From Toxotes chatareus (taxonomy: Eukaryota > Chordata > Actinopteri > Toxotidae), in contig CM028898.1 of the NCBI GenBank assembly GCA_016801885.1, positions 13,738,858 through 13,802,857 of the forward strand: a stretch of DNA of 64,000 nt. The letters run 5' to 3'. The position numbers were made by a program, and so were the translations under genes. How positions within the stretch are numbered: position 1 is the stretch's first letter; each line of letters begins with the position of its first letter. The notes under the pieces were generated by a model, which searched no databases, was not told where the DNA came from, and was given only the letters and a program-made list of their open reading frames with translations. Below, in pieces: positions 13,001 to 24,306 of this stretch.

Positions 13001-16000
13001 TTCAGAAAGATTATAAGCTTCTGTTTTTGCTGTAGCTGTTTAAGAGACATGTTGATTCAACTTTATGACCAGTTTTGGAAGCTGCAGTTACCCTCATTGA
13101 CATAAACGGAGCCACGTAATACAGTTAAATAGCACTACAACCTCCAAAATGACCTATAAAGGCCTAAAGCTTCAATTAAGCTTTGCGGAGGTAAGATTTA
13201 TTTCTGGGCTGTTTTTATTTGGCAGTATATAAAATATAAACATATATATAAAAACTTTGTCTATATTTTTTATTTGTCTGTGTTTTTATAGACAAATAGA
13301 GTTTATACACACATACATAATACTGTATAGTTATAGTAAGAAGCTGATTAGGAATATATGTTTTCAGGGCCTTTTTAAAAGCATTTCGGTTTTCAAAGCG
13401 TCTGAAATGCTTTTGAATCAGCTGCCCTCTGTAGATCTGCATTCAGTGGCCTTTTCTCTGCGTCTCCCTCCTTCCTCGTCAGGAGTCTCGTTCACGAGGT
13501 CACGCTCCTCGCCAGTCCAACCACATGGTGCCGATGCGAAACAGCGGCAGCCCCAAGTCCTCCATGAAGACCAAGCAGGCTTTCCTGCTGCAGGCCACCC
13601 GCCTCACCAAGCTGGCCCGGCACATGTGCCGTGACATCATCAGGCTGCGCCGTGCCGCGCGCCGGCCCTTTGTCCCCATTAACTGTGGGGCCATAAAGGC
13701 AGAGTGTAAGAGCTCTTTCAATTCCTCCTAACTTCTGCCACATGGACACACACACACACCTGCAGACAGAGCATAACATATGCAGACATGCAAAAACACC
13801 AACACATACACCCTCACCACCTCTTCTCACCCTGACTGCCCCACCATCAAACCCCATCTTTTCCCTCCCCCTGCCCCCCCCCCGTCTGTTTCTCTTTCTG
13901 TTTTTATTATTATTGTTATTATTATTATTTTGGTTTTTGTATTCTCCCACCCCCTGTTTCCAATAAAGACTGCCTGTCCTCATGATTATGAGTTTTGATC
14001 ATCTTTTCATTTGTGTTTTTTATTTTTATTTTTATTTTATTTTGTTTTTATTCTTTTATCTGTCATGGTTCTTAGTCACTGTGAAATGAAAGCCAATGTT
14101 GGAATTACACACAAAGATTTATCGGTTAAACAGGGCTATTCTGCAAGAACACCCGCTCTGAAAACACACGCGCAATGACTGATTTTGCTCCTGTCGTTAA
14201 CAAAGTAGACTGTAATAGGATCCAATAGAAGTCATATTCTAGTCTGAGCCGTTTATTTGCTGACGTTAGATGTAGAGAGAATGTATTTTACTAAGAGAGG
14301 CTCTATTTTGCACGGCGCCCCTGGCAAAGGCGTGCCTACTCTGTGCTGTCATGGCTGAACGAGTTGTCTCAGCCACAAATGTTTATTGTAAATACTGAAC
14401 CTCAGCTTCACTGTGTTTGCCATCACCATTTTTTTAAGGAACATTTTTATTCCTTTTTTTTTTTTTTTTTTTTTTGCTCATGCTCGTGCTTAATCGTGTG
14501 TTTTTGTGAGTGTATTAGACAAAATGAATGGATTGATAATGAGCTTTGGACTGATGAAACTTGAAAGAAGGGAGGTTAAAGACTTGTTTGTCTGGTACAA
14601 AGAATAACTAGCTGCTCTTGACTTTCTGCCGCTGGCTGCATCCTCCCCGCTGTAGATCAGGCTCAGCCCATAAGAGGTCATCTCCTGGACCATGGTTTCT
14701 TGCCATACCATCCACTCAGCTGTTCTCCTGTGTTCAAATCATGCAATATTCATAAGAGTCCATCCTGTTTCCTCATCTGTCTTGTAAATCCTGCGGCCAG
14801 GATTTGCCATTCAGAGCCATCCTCCTCCCTCCACTTTGCCACCCTGTCCTTCGTTTCCTAACAACTGTTGCAATATTCTCATCTCATCTTCTACCTCTTT
14901 TTGCTCTTTTCTTTCATCACTGTGTGAATGTGAGAGTAGACCTCCAATAAAGTCACACCTGAAAGCATCTCTTCCGAGTCCTTGTGCTTCATGTGTCCAT
15001 GTTATCTGTCCATCAACTCCACCACACTCAGAGGAACCACAGCGGCACGCCTCCCCTCCCCAGCATGGACTCAGTGACCTTCAGTGCCTGCTCATAACGC
15101 CTTCATATTTTGATGTATGTGTGTTTATGTTTTATTTTTTTTGTGTGTGCATGTAAGCATGTATTAATAACTACATGTGCATGTGCGTGAGACAATTGTT
15201 CAGTGGTCGTGCCGTCTCTAGAAGCAAGTCACCATATTAATACCTCTGAGTGATTTCCTCATGTGCATTGGCTCCTGCCTCCTGTGATGTTGCTCCTCAT
15301 TCATTTTAAACATGAGAAGAGGTCATTTTCATCTACGTAAGACATCCTTGTTCCAACCATAAACTGCTTGTCCTTCTATCAACTGATTTTATGCACAGAA
15401 TTAAATTAACACGCTGACTTGGTTTTTATTGTATGATTCTGCATAAATGTTAAACAGTATTTAGTATTCTTGGTCAGTACAGAGTAGAAGGTGTTAATGC
15501 AATCTGAGAAACACTGCACTGTTTGTAAAATGTGTGTGTGTGTGTGTGTGTTTGGTTTAGACATGTTAAGGGTGTCAGAAGGTCAGGGGACTCGCCTACC
15601 CAAAACCAGAGCCGCCCAAAGGAGCACTCTGACCAGTGTCCTGCAGTTTCTAGGTAAATCAATGCGCATGATCAGCTTAAACAGCGAATTTGACCATAAC
15701 CAGTCTGATTTTACTCCTTTGTACTGAATAACTGTCAAATCAATAAAATATGAGTAGAAAATATTCAGGTGATTCATAGGAGCCAGTTGATGCAGCTGCT
15801 GTGTGGTGTCTCTTCCAGAGTCTCGTCCGGCAGCCCACGCCCCTCGCTCCCACCGCACCCCGGGCCTGCAGACGCCTCCCCCTCGACGCCTCCTCTCTTC
15901 TCTCCCACATGGCCCCCATGGCATGCTGGGGAAACGTAGCTACCATCACCACAGCAGGGCCGAGCCGGACAGGCGCTCAGGTAGACACACACAGACACAC

Positions 16001-19000
16001 ATTTTGTTTAACAAAAATGACAACAACAAAAAAAAAAAACAGCTGAACTAATTCCACAAAAGTAATTATAACTTGTTTTTCAATAAGACTGTTATTGCTT
16101 AACTTAATCCTGCCCAGAAGCAAAAGTCATTACTTGTTCTGTTAAACCTCCACCACACCACCCACCCCGCCCTCAAAATAAACAAGCAAACCGCCAAAAA
16201 AAAAAAAAAAAAAAAAAACGAATTGGAAAATGCATCCCCTCTTGATTTTAACTAAGTTACTCATGATGTGAATGAACCTTGGGGACCAAACAGTGTTGAT
16301 ATCTAATGTTCTTGTCATCATTTTGCTTGATAAAATCAAATTAGTGGAGATTCACCCGGAGTTGATAACCTTTTCTGCCATTTCTTATCTAAACTAGCTC
16401 GTTGGAGAGAATGACAACTAATTCTAATGAAAACGAATCAGCAGATGGGGGTCATTTGGATAATTTGGATGATTCAACTTCAGTCTGACACTTTGTTTTT
16501 TATTGGTAACTTCACTATTTTTACTGAAATTGAAACACAGTCATTTGTTGCACCACTTGTAACTAGGAAAAGTAATAAACTAATCAATACTATTCACAAC
16601 TGACAGATTCCCTCATGCATACTTTGCATCTTTCTCTCACTGCTGTGGCTTTGTTTTTGCAGAGAACCCAGGTACAACAGGTGGACCCCTCCTGGTACGT
16701 GTCTTTTACTCTTTTTTAATAAATCCTGCATCACTGTATCACTGATTATTGTAATTAAATAACACTTAGTTGTCTTTTTGCAGCACAACGGCCGCAACAA
16801 CAGCAGTGGAAGCACCCGAGGTGGAGTAATGATCCGCAAGAGACGCCCGAACTGGATCGATGCCCCCGATGACAGCTTCTTCCTCGTCACCCGGGAGACC
16901 AGGTAAGCAAAGGTGACCCCTTTCTGACCTCTGATTGGCTGACTGTGTGTATGTGTGTGTGCGTGAAGGGAAAGCAAGTGATGCTGAGAGCAGAGCGACA
17001 TCAGATAACAGGAACTGATCTGTGACTAAAAGGGACACTGGGTTATTTTTGTCCTTTGGTGACTTCACACAGCTGTGTAGTGCGCACACACAAACAGACA
17101 CAACACAACACAACACACGTGTGCTTAAATTCACACAGACCCACTGAGCTGAAACAGAGTGGCAGCTTGGGGAGCCTGCAGAGTCTTGTTCTCATTTTGC
17201 ACCATCTAAGGGTGTGAAAAACATCAGTGCATCATTTTAAAAATATCTAATCAATTCAAATTGATTTTAATTAGTGTTTATTTTCATCACAACATGACCT
17301 GCCAGCTGTTCATACAGCTGAGAAACACTGTAAAGGCATCACTGTTGACAGATATTTATGATTAGAGGGAAAATTTTATCCGAGAAGTAACTGAGCTGAG
17401 CTGCCACTGAGAACAGTGAGGTCATGTTTGCTGTTTGTTTGGAATTAAGAATGTTTTACCTCCTACAGTTAAAAAATCATAATTTTTTTTCAGGATGATG
17501 TTCAATATTTTTTAGACTCAAATGTGACAGCTTCTCAGCCCAAAAAAATGTGGTGGGTTCAGTATCTTTCCAGCAGAATTTAAATGCCTTGGCTTTGAAA
17601 CAGTATTTCATGCAGACCTTCTTGAAATAAAACGGAAACACTCCAACCTTTCTTTTTTTTTTCCCTGGAGGATATCTGCAAAGAACACGGGTAGGGAAGA
17701 TTTGTTTTCACAGCCTTTGCATGTTCCACAACCCGTATACATATACATTCACACGCAGATTGGCCCGGACCTGTTTAGGGCTGCAATGGCCCAAGGGACA
17801 AAATGCCTGCCAAAGCAATATCTTCTCCATTTTAAAGTTATGTATCTGTGACAAAATGGAAATAAGCAAACAAATAGTTTGCTTTTTTTTTTTTGTAAGG
17901 CCTTTCAAAAGTCTACCTCTCCTAATCTCTCAAGAACCCCAAACAGCAGATTACTCATATTCACTGCAAACATTGACCATCAGTACATGTTTTGTTGCAA
18001 ACACTGATTGAATATAGTGTTGAAAAAAAAAATCAGCTGATCTTTATTTTCACACACACATAGTCACACACGCTGTCATGCACATAATGACTCAAACTTT
18101 GCATGTCTGAATGTGAGAGAGAAAGATGTTCTTCCATTAAGCCTGTGTCTAAATGAGCCATGGCACCCGGACCTCACAGCCGCCCTCGGACCGCCGGGGC
18201 TAAAATTAGAGCAGATAACTGGTGCAGATGGGCCAGCGAGGAGCCAGGCACCGCTGGGCCCTGAGTGGAAATATCATTACCACATTAACCATGGCTGCAC
18301 TCATATGGATCACTCACTTACCACCAAGACAACATGGCTGTGTGTTTGTGTGTGTGTGAGAGAGATAGTATCATTCTAAGTACTGTACCCTTTCTGTTAT
18401 ATTATACTGACATTCAATCTCCCGGTAGAGACAATTGCTTGCTTTTCTAAATAAAAGACATTAATAGATATGCTCTGAAAGGCTGCTGGTAACCAGAGGT
18501 GATCGGAAATTTTGTTTTCTCCCTCTTCTCCATTTCTTAATGCTCCTCTTTCTTTCTAAAGGAGTGGGAGACCTCACCCACTTATTAATGAAGGCAAGAG
18601 ACAGAAATAGAGACAGAAACAGAGAGATGGCAAATTAACACTTTAGGTTACATGGTGCATGAAAGCAATTTAAACCATTAAATAAGATAATGAGGACATG
18701 ACAATTCATTCTCTGGGAAACAAATGTTTATGGCGATATATCCAAAGTGTTGAGATATTTCACTTTGAAATGTTGAAACAATGTTAATCTCATGGTGTAG
18801 CTATGGGAAAAGTCAGAGGATCACCAGAGGGGATCAGTGAGATTCAACCTCCAGGGAACATTAATATCTGTCAAAAATTCTATTGCCATTAATACAGTAT
18901 CTGTTGATATATTTCAGTCTGGATCAAAGTGATGTACATTTATACTACATTGATATTTTACTTGAGTTTTTCCATTATATGGTCCATTTTACTTTTCAGT

Positions 19001-21603
19001 TTTTCACTTTGTAAAACAGCCTGAGATTAACATTTTAAATGTGTGAATCGTCAGTTAAATACTTTTAATAGCTCTTTGAAGTTCAAAAGAGTGAAATTAT
19101 CCTAAATTTCTCAAAAACCAAAGACTGGTCTGAAAATTAATACAGATTTGAAAGTCAGAACTTACTGTTTTTTCAAATTTCCTGCCACACAAGTTATCTC
19201 ACGACACCACACTAGTTACTTTGGGCCGACCCCTTGGTTGGTAACTAGACTAAACTACCCAACTAGATGTAAAATAGTTACAACCATAAATTAATGTGTA
19301 TGCATTAGTGCATCTGTATTATCTAATAATCTAAAGTTTTCTGCAGAACAACTACTTATATTTTTAATACTTAAAGTACATTTTGCTGATAATTCTATGA
19401 TACTTTTAAGTAGGATTTTTAATGCAGGACTTTAACTTGTAATGGAATAATTTTACATTGTAGTATTGGCACTTTTACTTTTTAAGTGAGGGATCTGAAT
19501 AATTCTTCCATGACTGTGCCAAACCTGAGATACAGAGAAGTTGTGTTTGGACAGAGAAATAACAGGACAAAGCATCAGAATTGGAAAACAGAATGAGAGA
19601 AAGCAAAAACAGAAAAATAAATGAGACAGCTTGATGTGTTTGGGAGTGGATTTACATGTTTACTTTCCTCCTCCCGAAGGCCAGCTGAACAGACAAACAG
19701 CAGAGCTTTCGATAATGTGCCACCAGAGCTAAATCTGTTTTGTTCCTCTCCAGTATATGTACTGCTCTGTCTCCAAGTGACGTGTGTCATGCGTGTGTAT
19801 AAGTACAAGTACAGTATGGAGGACTTGGTATTGTATCCAAAAGGAGTGTGTGTAGAAGCATGGCGGTTGCATGCACTTTCAGGTGCTTTCATTATGTCTG
19901 GAAGTGCACATAATGTCTCCACGAGCGATCTAGCCCTCATTTTATCAACAGCAGGGATCTGAAGGAAACGGATATTTTCCTGCTTCCAGTACGAGAAAAA
20001 ACACCCTGGGTGCAGCTGAGAGAGCAGGGAAAGAGGAAGAAAATGAGAGCACATGTAGAGGGCTATGCTGTGCATTAAATCTGAAAGTGTTTTTCTTGAT
20101 TGCCCAAAGCGAACACTGAATAATCACACATACACTGTGGTTATGTATCTTGCATTTATCTCCACATTTAGGGCTGTGGCTGCTAAAAGGGTCTTCCTCG
20201 TAGATCAACAAAGCCCCACTGCAGTCTGGAAATTACCGCTGAGCTCCTTCATAAGCCTGAAAATCCTGCAGAGATGCTCCTCTCTCATACTTCATAACAG
20301 AGATGTGTCTTAGTAATTTTCATGCTGCACTCTGCTTTAGTGAATCCTCCTGAAATGAAAAAGTGGTTTCTAATTACTTTCTCAGAGACCTGGAACCTCA
20401 GTTTGGTGTCCTTAAACTGAACTTTTCTACTTGCATCGAATCATTTGAAGTACACAGTCTTCTCTCTTTATTAGTTTCTCCATCTTGTGTCTCAAATGCG
20501 TTAGTTACTGGTGGTGAGGCTTTCCACTTTACACCTCACGTAAAGCCGTGGCTTGTTACAGTAGCTGTGCTGAACTAAGAGAACAAACACTGTTCTCAGG
20601 AGATATTGCTTAAAACAGAATCAAATGTTGTGCAGTGACACAGTTTTTACAGCCACGAAATGAAGTGGTGAACTGCCAGTAGTTCAGCAGTATTCATTTT
20701 TGTCAAACCGCTGGTAGACCTATAATGTAGATGATAAATAAGCTGTCCCCTAAAGCCCACAGCCCAAGGCGAGTTTCATCATTGTTTCTATGTGTTGCCA
20801 TGTTTCTTTTTCTTTTTTCTTTTTTTACTGCAGCCTGCTGCAGCCAAATTGCCGGTAATGAGAAGTAGCTACTAGAAGCATCAAGCCTGTGGTCAGCCAT
20901 GTAGAAATAATGCATTCAGACGACCATTATCCGCAGGCTTAGCCACTGCAATGCAATCATGAATTTTTGGCCTCTGCCATATTTTGAGCTGTATGATTTA
21001 AATATCAGGCACTCAAAAGCCACATTCAAAACATGATTTATGAACAATGTGATGTGTTTTAAATCATCAGACCTCTCTCGTGTGTGTTGTATAAGAACGT
21101 ATCCCTTAGAGGTCCTGGTAGGCCAGTTTTATTACCTTTGGACAGAGGCAGGCCAGCTGTTTCATCTTGTTTCTAGTATTTGTGCTAAGCTAAGTTAACT
21201 GGCTGCAGGTGGTACCTTCATGTGTGAGAGTGGCATCAATCTTCCTATGTAACTATCATCAAGAAACTGAGTTTATCGACTCATGGATCTTCATTTGTTG
21301 CCATAACCAATATTATTATTATTTTATTTCCCTAAAACTGTCCTTAAATACACTACATTTTTCTGAAACTAGCTTTGCATCTGTGTGTCTTCTTCTCCAC
21401 TTATGTCCTATCTCGTCTCCATGCCCCCTAGGAGGGCCAGGCGGATGCTGTCCCGCTCCCAGCTGAGGCACGCCTGCCGGCAGCCCTGCGAGCAGATCAC
21501 TCTACGCAGGGTCTCCCAGGGCCCTCCGCAAGGGCTTGTCCTGGCCCCTCCCCACCCTCACCCCAGTTTGAGGATGAGAGGCCCCATCGTCATCCACGAC
21601 TGA
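1029..21603 (+). CDS. mta3: Metastasis-associated protein MTA3, long form (19 coding exons, 700 aa)
   Basis: MTA proteins are core NuRD subunits that bind HDAC1/2 and RBBP4/7 in the nucleus. Coding exons, all in phase and flanked by AG/GT: 1029-1056, 3046-3113, 4287-4380, 7501-7627, 7787-7850, 8156-8273, 8701-8803, 9299-9398, 9498-9686, 10809-10883, 11293-11351, 11520-11638, 12283-12440, 13483-13705, 15561-15653, 15819-15980, 16663-16694, 16784-16902, 21432-21603. They sum to 701 codons including the stop. The start MAANMYRVG has a strong Kozak context (G at -3, G at +4). Domains: BAH from residue 1 to about 165, ELM2 about 165-275, SANT about 265-325 (EEWSASEA, then [11 protein letters not shown]), and a GATA-type finger C377-x2-C380-x17-C398-x2-C401. 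RRAARRPF near residue 490 belongs to the first RBBP4-binding region. The exon 14/15 junction encodes A-E-Y, and exon 16 has LQTPPPRR and LGKRSY, which fit MTA3 better than MTA1 or MTA2. The C-terminal exons ([12 protein letters not shown], ending PIVIHD) resemble MTA1 and are absent from the human MTA3 forms I recall. Confidence 0.93.
1517..1528. repeat. GCTAACGTTAGC palindrome, mta3 intron 1
   Basis: A perfect 12-bp palindrome about 0.5 kb inside mta3. Two identical copies lie at 30613-30624 and 30831-30842, flanking the proposed ppm1b first-exon donor. TAACGTTAGC also occurs at 31000-31009. Confidence 0.9.
2141..2400 (+). repeat. Teleost dispersed repeat (GGGCTGCAACTAA family), degenerate copy
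   Basis: It begins GGGCTGCAACTAATGG and continues through motifs I recognise from a very common fish repeat (GGCTGGAATCAG, AAAAATGACTGAAA, ending in TTATTGATTACTAATTGAG). It lies in mta3 intron 1. Related fragments occur near 4600-4770 (reverse), 8000-8075 (forward) and 39390-39606 (reverse). The family is identified from memory of fish genomes. Confidence 0.6.
4600..4770 (-). repeat. Reverse-oriented fragment of the GGGCTGCAACTAA-type repeat
   Basis: GAGAAAATAATCTGCAGATG followed by AATCGATTATAAA is the complement of the family's 5' portion (CGATTAATCTGCCGATTATTTTCTC type). The copy is diverged and interrupted by an A-rich run at 4680-4694. It lies in mta3 intron 3. Confidence 0.45.
8000..8075 (+). 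repeat. Short fragment of the GGGCTGCAACTAA-type repeat
   Basis: GCTGCAGCTAACTG is followed by ATTATTTTCTTGATTTATCG and GTTGATGAGTT. It lies just upstream of mta3 exon 6. Confidence 0.45.
13483..13731 (+). CDS. mta3: mta3 exon 14 with read-through end: short isoform C-terminus (516 aa total)
   Basis: The exon 14 donor is at 13706. If it is not used, the frame runs on for eight codons and stops at 13729-13731, giving a tail [10 protein letters not shown]. The shorter human MTA3 isoform ends similarly (AECKMLLNS, from memory) at about 515 residues, so the same read-through end appears conserved. AATAAA signals follow at 13962 and 14946. The short product keeps BAH, ELM2, SANT, the zinc finger and the RRAARRPF motif, and loses everything encoded by exons 15-19. 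Confidence 0.85.
   Translation, partial: ESRSRGHAPRQSNHMVPMRNSGSPKSSMKTKQAFLLQATRLTKLARHMCRDIIRLRRAARRPFVPINCGAIKAECKSSFNSS
13962..13967 (+). promoter_or_regulatory. AATAAA poly(A) signal for the short mta3 transcript
   Basis: It lies 231 bp after the short-isoform stop, following an ATT-rich stretch. Shortly downstream the sequence becomes T-rich (about 14008-14060), as expected for a cleavage region. A second AATAAA at 14946-14951 may serve as an alternative. Confidence 0.65.
15531..15560 (+). promoter_or_regulatory. (TG)10 tract and 3' splice site of regulated mta3 exon 15
   Basis: Ten TG units at 15531-15550 are followed by TTTGGTTTAG, and exon 15 starts at 15561. The usual pyrimidine tract is therefore largely replaced by a UG repeat. 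UG-rich RNA is a known target of TDP-43 and CELF proteins. This is the acceptor that decides between the short (read-through) and long forms of Mta3. Its regulatory role is inferred. Confidence 0.5.
15561..16902 (+). CDS. mta3: mta3 exons 15-18, long-isoform-specific region
   Basis: The exons are 15561-15653, 15819-15980, 16663-16694 and 16784-16902. Exon 15 completes the split codon as TAC (A-E-Y), as in the long human MTA3 isoform I recall. Exon 16 is rich in Pro and Arg and carries LGKRSY, shared with MTA1 (LGKRSY) and MTA3 (LGKRNY). Exon 17 is only 32 nt. Exon 18 encodes [14 protein letters not shown], the strongest MTA1-like motif in the tail. All junction phases agree, which makes chance assembly very unlikely. 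Confidence 0.85.
18780..18935 (+). repeat. Teleost repeat fragment (AAGTCAGAGGATCACCA type)
   Basis: The stretch runs through AAAAGTCAGAGGATCACCAG and GGGAACATTAATATCTGT to ATATTTCAGTCTGGATCAAA. It matches a common fish repeat with the order 'GTCAGGGGATCACC... ATGAATGTCTG... TTTCAGTCTGGACCAAAG'. It lies in mta3 intron 18, directly before another repeat. A second, differently preserved copy is at 44890-45210. Confidence 0.55.
18936..19516 (+). repeat. Teleost 'AAGTACATTTTGCTGATAAT' repeat, near full length
   Basis: The left part has TATTTTACTTGAG, the middle has CTACCCAACTAGATGTAAA and ATTAATGTGTATGCATTAG, and the right part has AAGTACATTTTGCTGATAAT, AATGCAGGACTTTAACTTG and GAGGGATCTGAATAATTCTT. 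This is the order seen in a very common fish interspersed repeat. It has no coding capacity. Related pieces occur at 59555-59645 and 59957-60055. Confidence 0.6.
21432..21603 (+). CDS. mta3: mta3 terminal exon 19
   Basis: The exon follows CCCCCTAG and encodes 57 residues plus a TGA at 21601-21603. It is separated from exon 18 by a 4.5-kb intron. The tail ends GPIVIHD, close to the PIVIED end of MTA1 and PIVLED of MTA2. Where MTA1 has the RBBP4-contacting KRAARRPYKPI, this protein has [12 protein letters not shown], a much less basic version. The MTA1-type polyproline stretch is replaced by [12 protein letters not shown]. Confidence 0.85.
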
Positions 21604-21675
21604 CCGGACGCAGACCTTCTGACCTCCACACCCCACCTGCATACACACTAACAAAATCTCACCTCCTTTTCTCTC

Positions 21676-21681
21676 ATTAAA
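21676..21681 (+). promoter_or_regulatory. ATTAAA poly(A) signal candidate for long mta3
   Basis: This is the nearest recognised variant signal, 73 bp after the long-form stop. A canonical AATAAA occurs at 23051-23056 and would give a 3' UTR of about 1.45 kb containing the (TG)n and (CT)n tracts. Confidence 0.4.
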
Positions 21682-21888
21682 TCCTCAAACCCTTCTTTGC
21701 TTTTAGTCCTGAAATTATCTTTATAATCCTTGACAACACTTAAACAAGCTGTCTAACTGTTTGGCAGCAGAGGGATGTGATGAGCCGGGATGCAATAGAG
21801 ACATACACCTGACCTGACTGCAAGTGCTGCCTGTCTTTAATCCCCTTGGAATGTGTCTGGGTGCATGTGAGTGTCCGACAGTGTCCGG

Positions 21889-21923
<35 letters not shown>

Positions 21924-22760
21924 CAACACGTGAGAGAATGAGGGGGATGCTGGGTGTGCTGTTCTTAGTTTAAATGGATGGACATAAAGACGGAGCTTTG
22001 TGTGATTTTTGTGTTGATGGTGAATTGTTGTGAAGTTTTATCAGTTTATATAAAGTCATTTAGGGTGGGTGGGGGGGGGTTGATGCTGGGGGCATGGGGA
22101 TTTGGATGGGATGGGACAGGGGAGGGAGGGGGTGGGTTTTCATTTGTGGGCACTGAGGGTCTTTTAACAATGGAGGCAAATGTCAGCGTTGACATTAAAA
22201 AAGAAAATGCACTATACTGTGACTGTACCAGCAGCCGCTTAAGAAACAGCTGCTTTAAATTGTGTTCTACCTGCAGTTTTTCACGCTCAACCTTGAAGTC
22301 TAAATCAAAAAGCTGGAGTCGGTGTTGAGGAGTGACGACCTGCAGACATTATTTAACAAACCGTCTATAGCTCAACCCAAAAATCTGTCACTTATTCATG
22401 ACAAATCTGCAGGTTTGGAACTAAAACAAAGCAAAGAAATAGAGCTTAGAGCTGAGCCTCCCTCATGAACCAGTGTATAATATATTGTATATCTCATTAC
22501 AGCACTGTAAATCTACTCATCCTATTTCTATGGGCGACTGTACCTACCTAGCCCTAACTTGGGTACTGAAGCACTTCCTTTGCAGCAGAAAAGGGCATGG
22601 ATCTGTCATATTTTACTCAAGGCTGTGATGTACCAGCAATATTTTGAGGCATAAATAAGAGCAACTTTTCCAGCAGCTGTTTGTGGTTTGCATTCATTTT
22701 CTTCATTGCATTTGTTCTTAACAGTGACCAATCAACTTTTTCCTCTTTTCAGACTTCTCC

Positions 22761-22763
<3 letters not shown>

Positions 22764-22811
<48 letters not shown>
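22764..22811. repeat. (CT)n microsatellite
   Basis: About 24 near-perfect CT units, about 1.2 kb after the mta3 long-form stop. It would lie within the 3' UTR if the AATAAA at 23051 is used. Confidence 0.95.
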
Positions 22812-22814
<3 letters not shown>

Positions 22815-23640
22815 GCCGCATGACAATATTGCCAGAAGGCCTCAAAAAGTTGCCAGTTAACCCATCCAGCCTTCAGGTGTGTTTAATTATGAGTTTTAAA
22901 ACTGGCATCGCCGCCGCATGTCTTTGAGGTGAGAGCCTCCACTGACCAGTGGGTCACGTGATTTCTTCTCTTTCATTCAGAATGTTTATGTTAGTGTTTC
23001 CTGTATGTCTTGTGTTGAATTATGAATATGCTGAGAATAATAATGATGATAATAAAAAAAAAACAACAACAACAACAACACAATGCCAGATTATGGTGTC
23101 CAGTCTCAGTGAGTCATTTCATGGTGTTATATGCTGACAGCCTGCCCTGTCTCCCAGCCGCCTACTCCGTCTTTCTGTCTCTGTCTCTCTTTGTGTTGCT
23201 CTTGAGGGGGAGTGTGATCGATGGGCCCTGATACACACCGTGGCCTATGCGAGGATGCCGTAAAATACCCCAACAAAATACACACAGTGATGAGGAATGA
23301 GGTTCCCGGAGTATAAATCATCATGTTCCTGGAAGCTCACAGCCCACCTCCAGGTACCTCACTGTGTGTGTTTATGTGTTGACACAGCCCCCGTTGTCTC
23401 CGTTAAGGAAGGTTTTTCATTTGCCATTTACCCTCTTGTTGCAGTACACAGCTTTAAAAATGCGACCACAGTCAACTGCTGCAGCTGCTGTGTTTTTTTC
23501 CCTTTTTCTTTTTCCACAATATTTTCTATACAGTCTGCAGCTTCCACTGAAAATGCTCAGATTGAACCTGACATGTTGTAATTGTATTTTAAAATTGTAT
23601 TTGTCTTTCAGCTATAGGCATATGGGACTTCAGGGGATAA

Positions 23641-24306
23641 GTACACATATGTACACAATAGAGGTCAACGTATGTGGACACCTGTGCCACAAGTGTTTGC
23701 TGAATGAATTGTATAGCAGCCTCCAGTCCTCTAGGTTTTCCACATGATTTTTGGAACCTGGCCGCAGGGATTGGTTTCCATTCAGCCTCAAAAGCATCAG
23801 TGTGTCAGGATACTGATGTTGGATGATTAGGCCTGGTCCATAGCCTACATTACAGTTCAGCCCAAAGGTACTGAGTAGGGTGGAAGTCAGGGATTTGTAC
23901 CGACCAGTTCTTCCACTCCAAACTCAGAAAGCCATTTCTGGTAGCAGTTATCGTTAAACCCCCACACTTTTGTTTACAAGTCGTACACAAACAGTTGATA
24001 GCACAGGATAACGTTGTTATAAGCAGCTACAAGGACATGTTAAGTGTTTATAAATGTGCTTTAGTTGTCAAAAATCTGAATTTTTTTTCCTATGAAGACA
24101 TATCTTATGTTAATACTGCTGTGTTTTCTATCCCTTTATCTATTTATATGACAGACTCCACTTAAGGAATACATTAATAAACAGTTGGTTCTGAACACAA
24201 TTTTATTATTGTCTGTTATGAACAACTTGTTACATGTTTATATACTGATTTGGAACTATAAGCTCTACTGCACACCATGACAGGAGTGTCCATCTATGGT
24301 GTACAC
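23641..24306. mobile_element. Decayed Tc1/mariner-like DNA transposon
   Basis: The left end carries GTACACAATAGAGG and then TATGTGGACACCTG. The right end carries CAGGAGTGTCCAT followed by ATGGTGTACAC, which reads as a diverged inverted partner. The interior is antisense to transposase-like sequence that I recognise from fish elements: CACATGATTTTTGGA, CTGATGTTGGATGATTAGGC, CAGTTCAGCCCAAAGGTACT and AGTTCTTCCACTCCAAACTC. Frames are broken and the second half is replaced by AT-rich sequence, so it cannot move on its own. Exact ends and the TA target duplication are unclear. Confidence 0.65.

Noticed and set aside
15803..16051. Alternative-frame ORFs over mta3 exon 16
   Set aside because: Shadow frames. 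The true frame is fixed by the phase from exon 15 and by the LGKRSY motif.
19575..20075. 166-aa open frame on the minus strand in mta3 intron 18
   Set aside because: No domain, no splice context and unremarkable composition for a chance frame.
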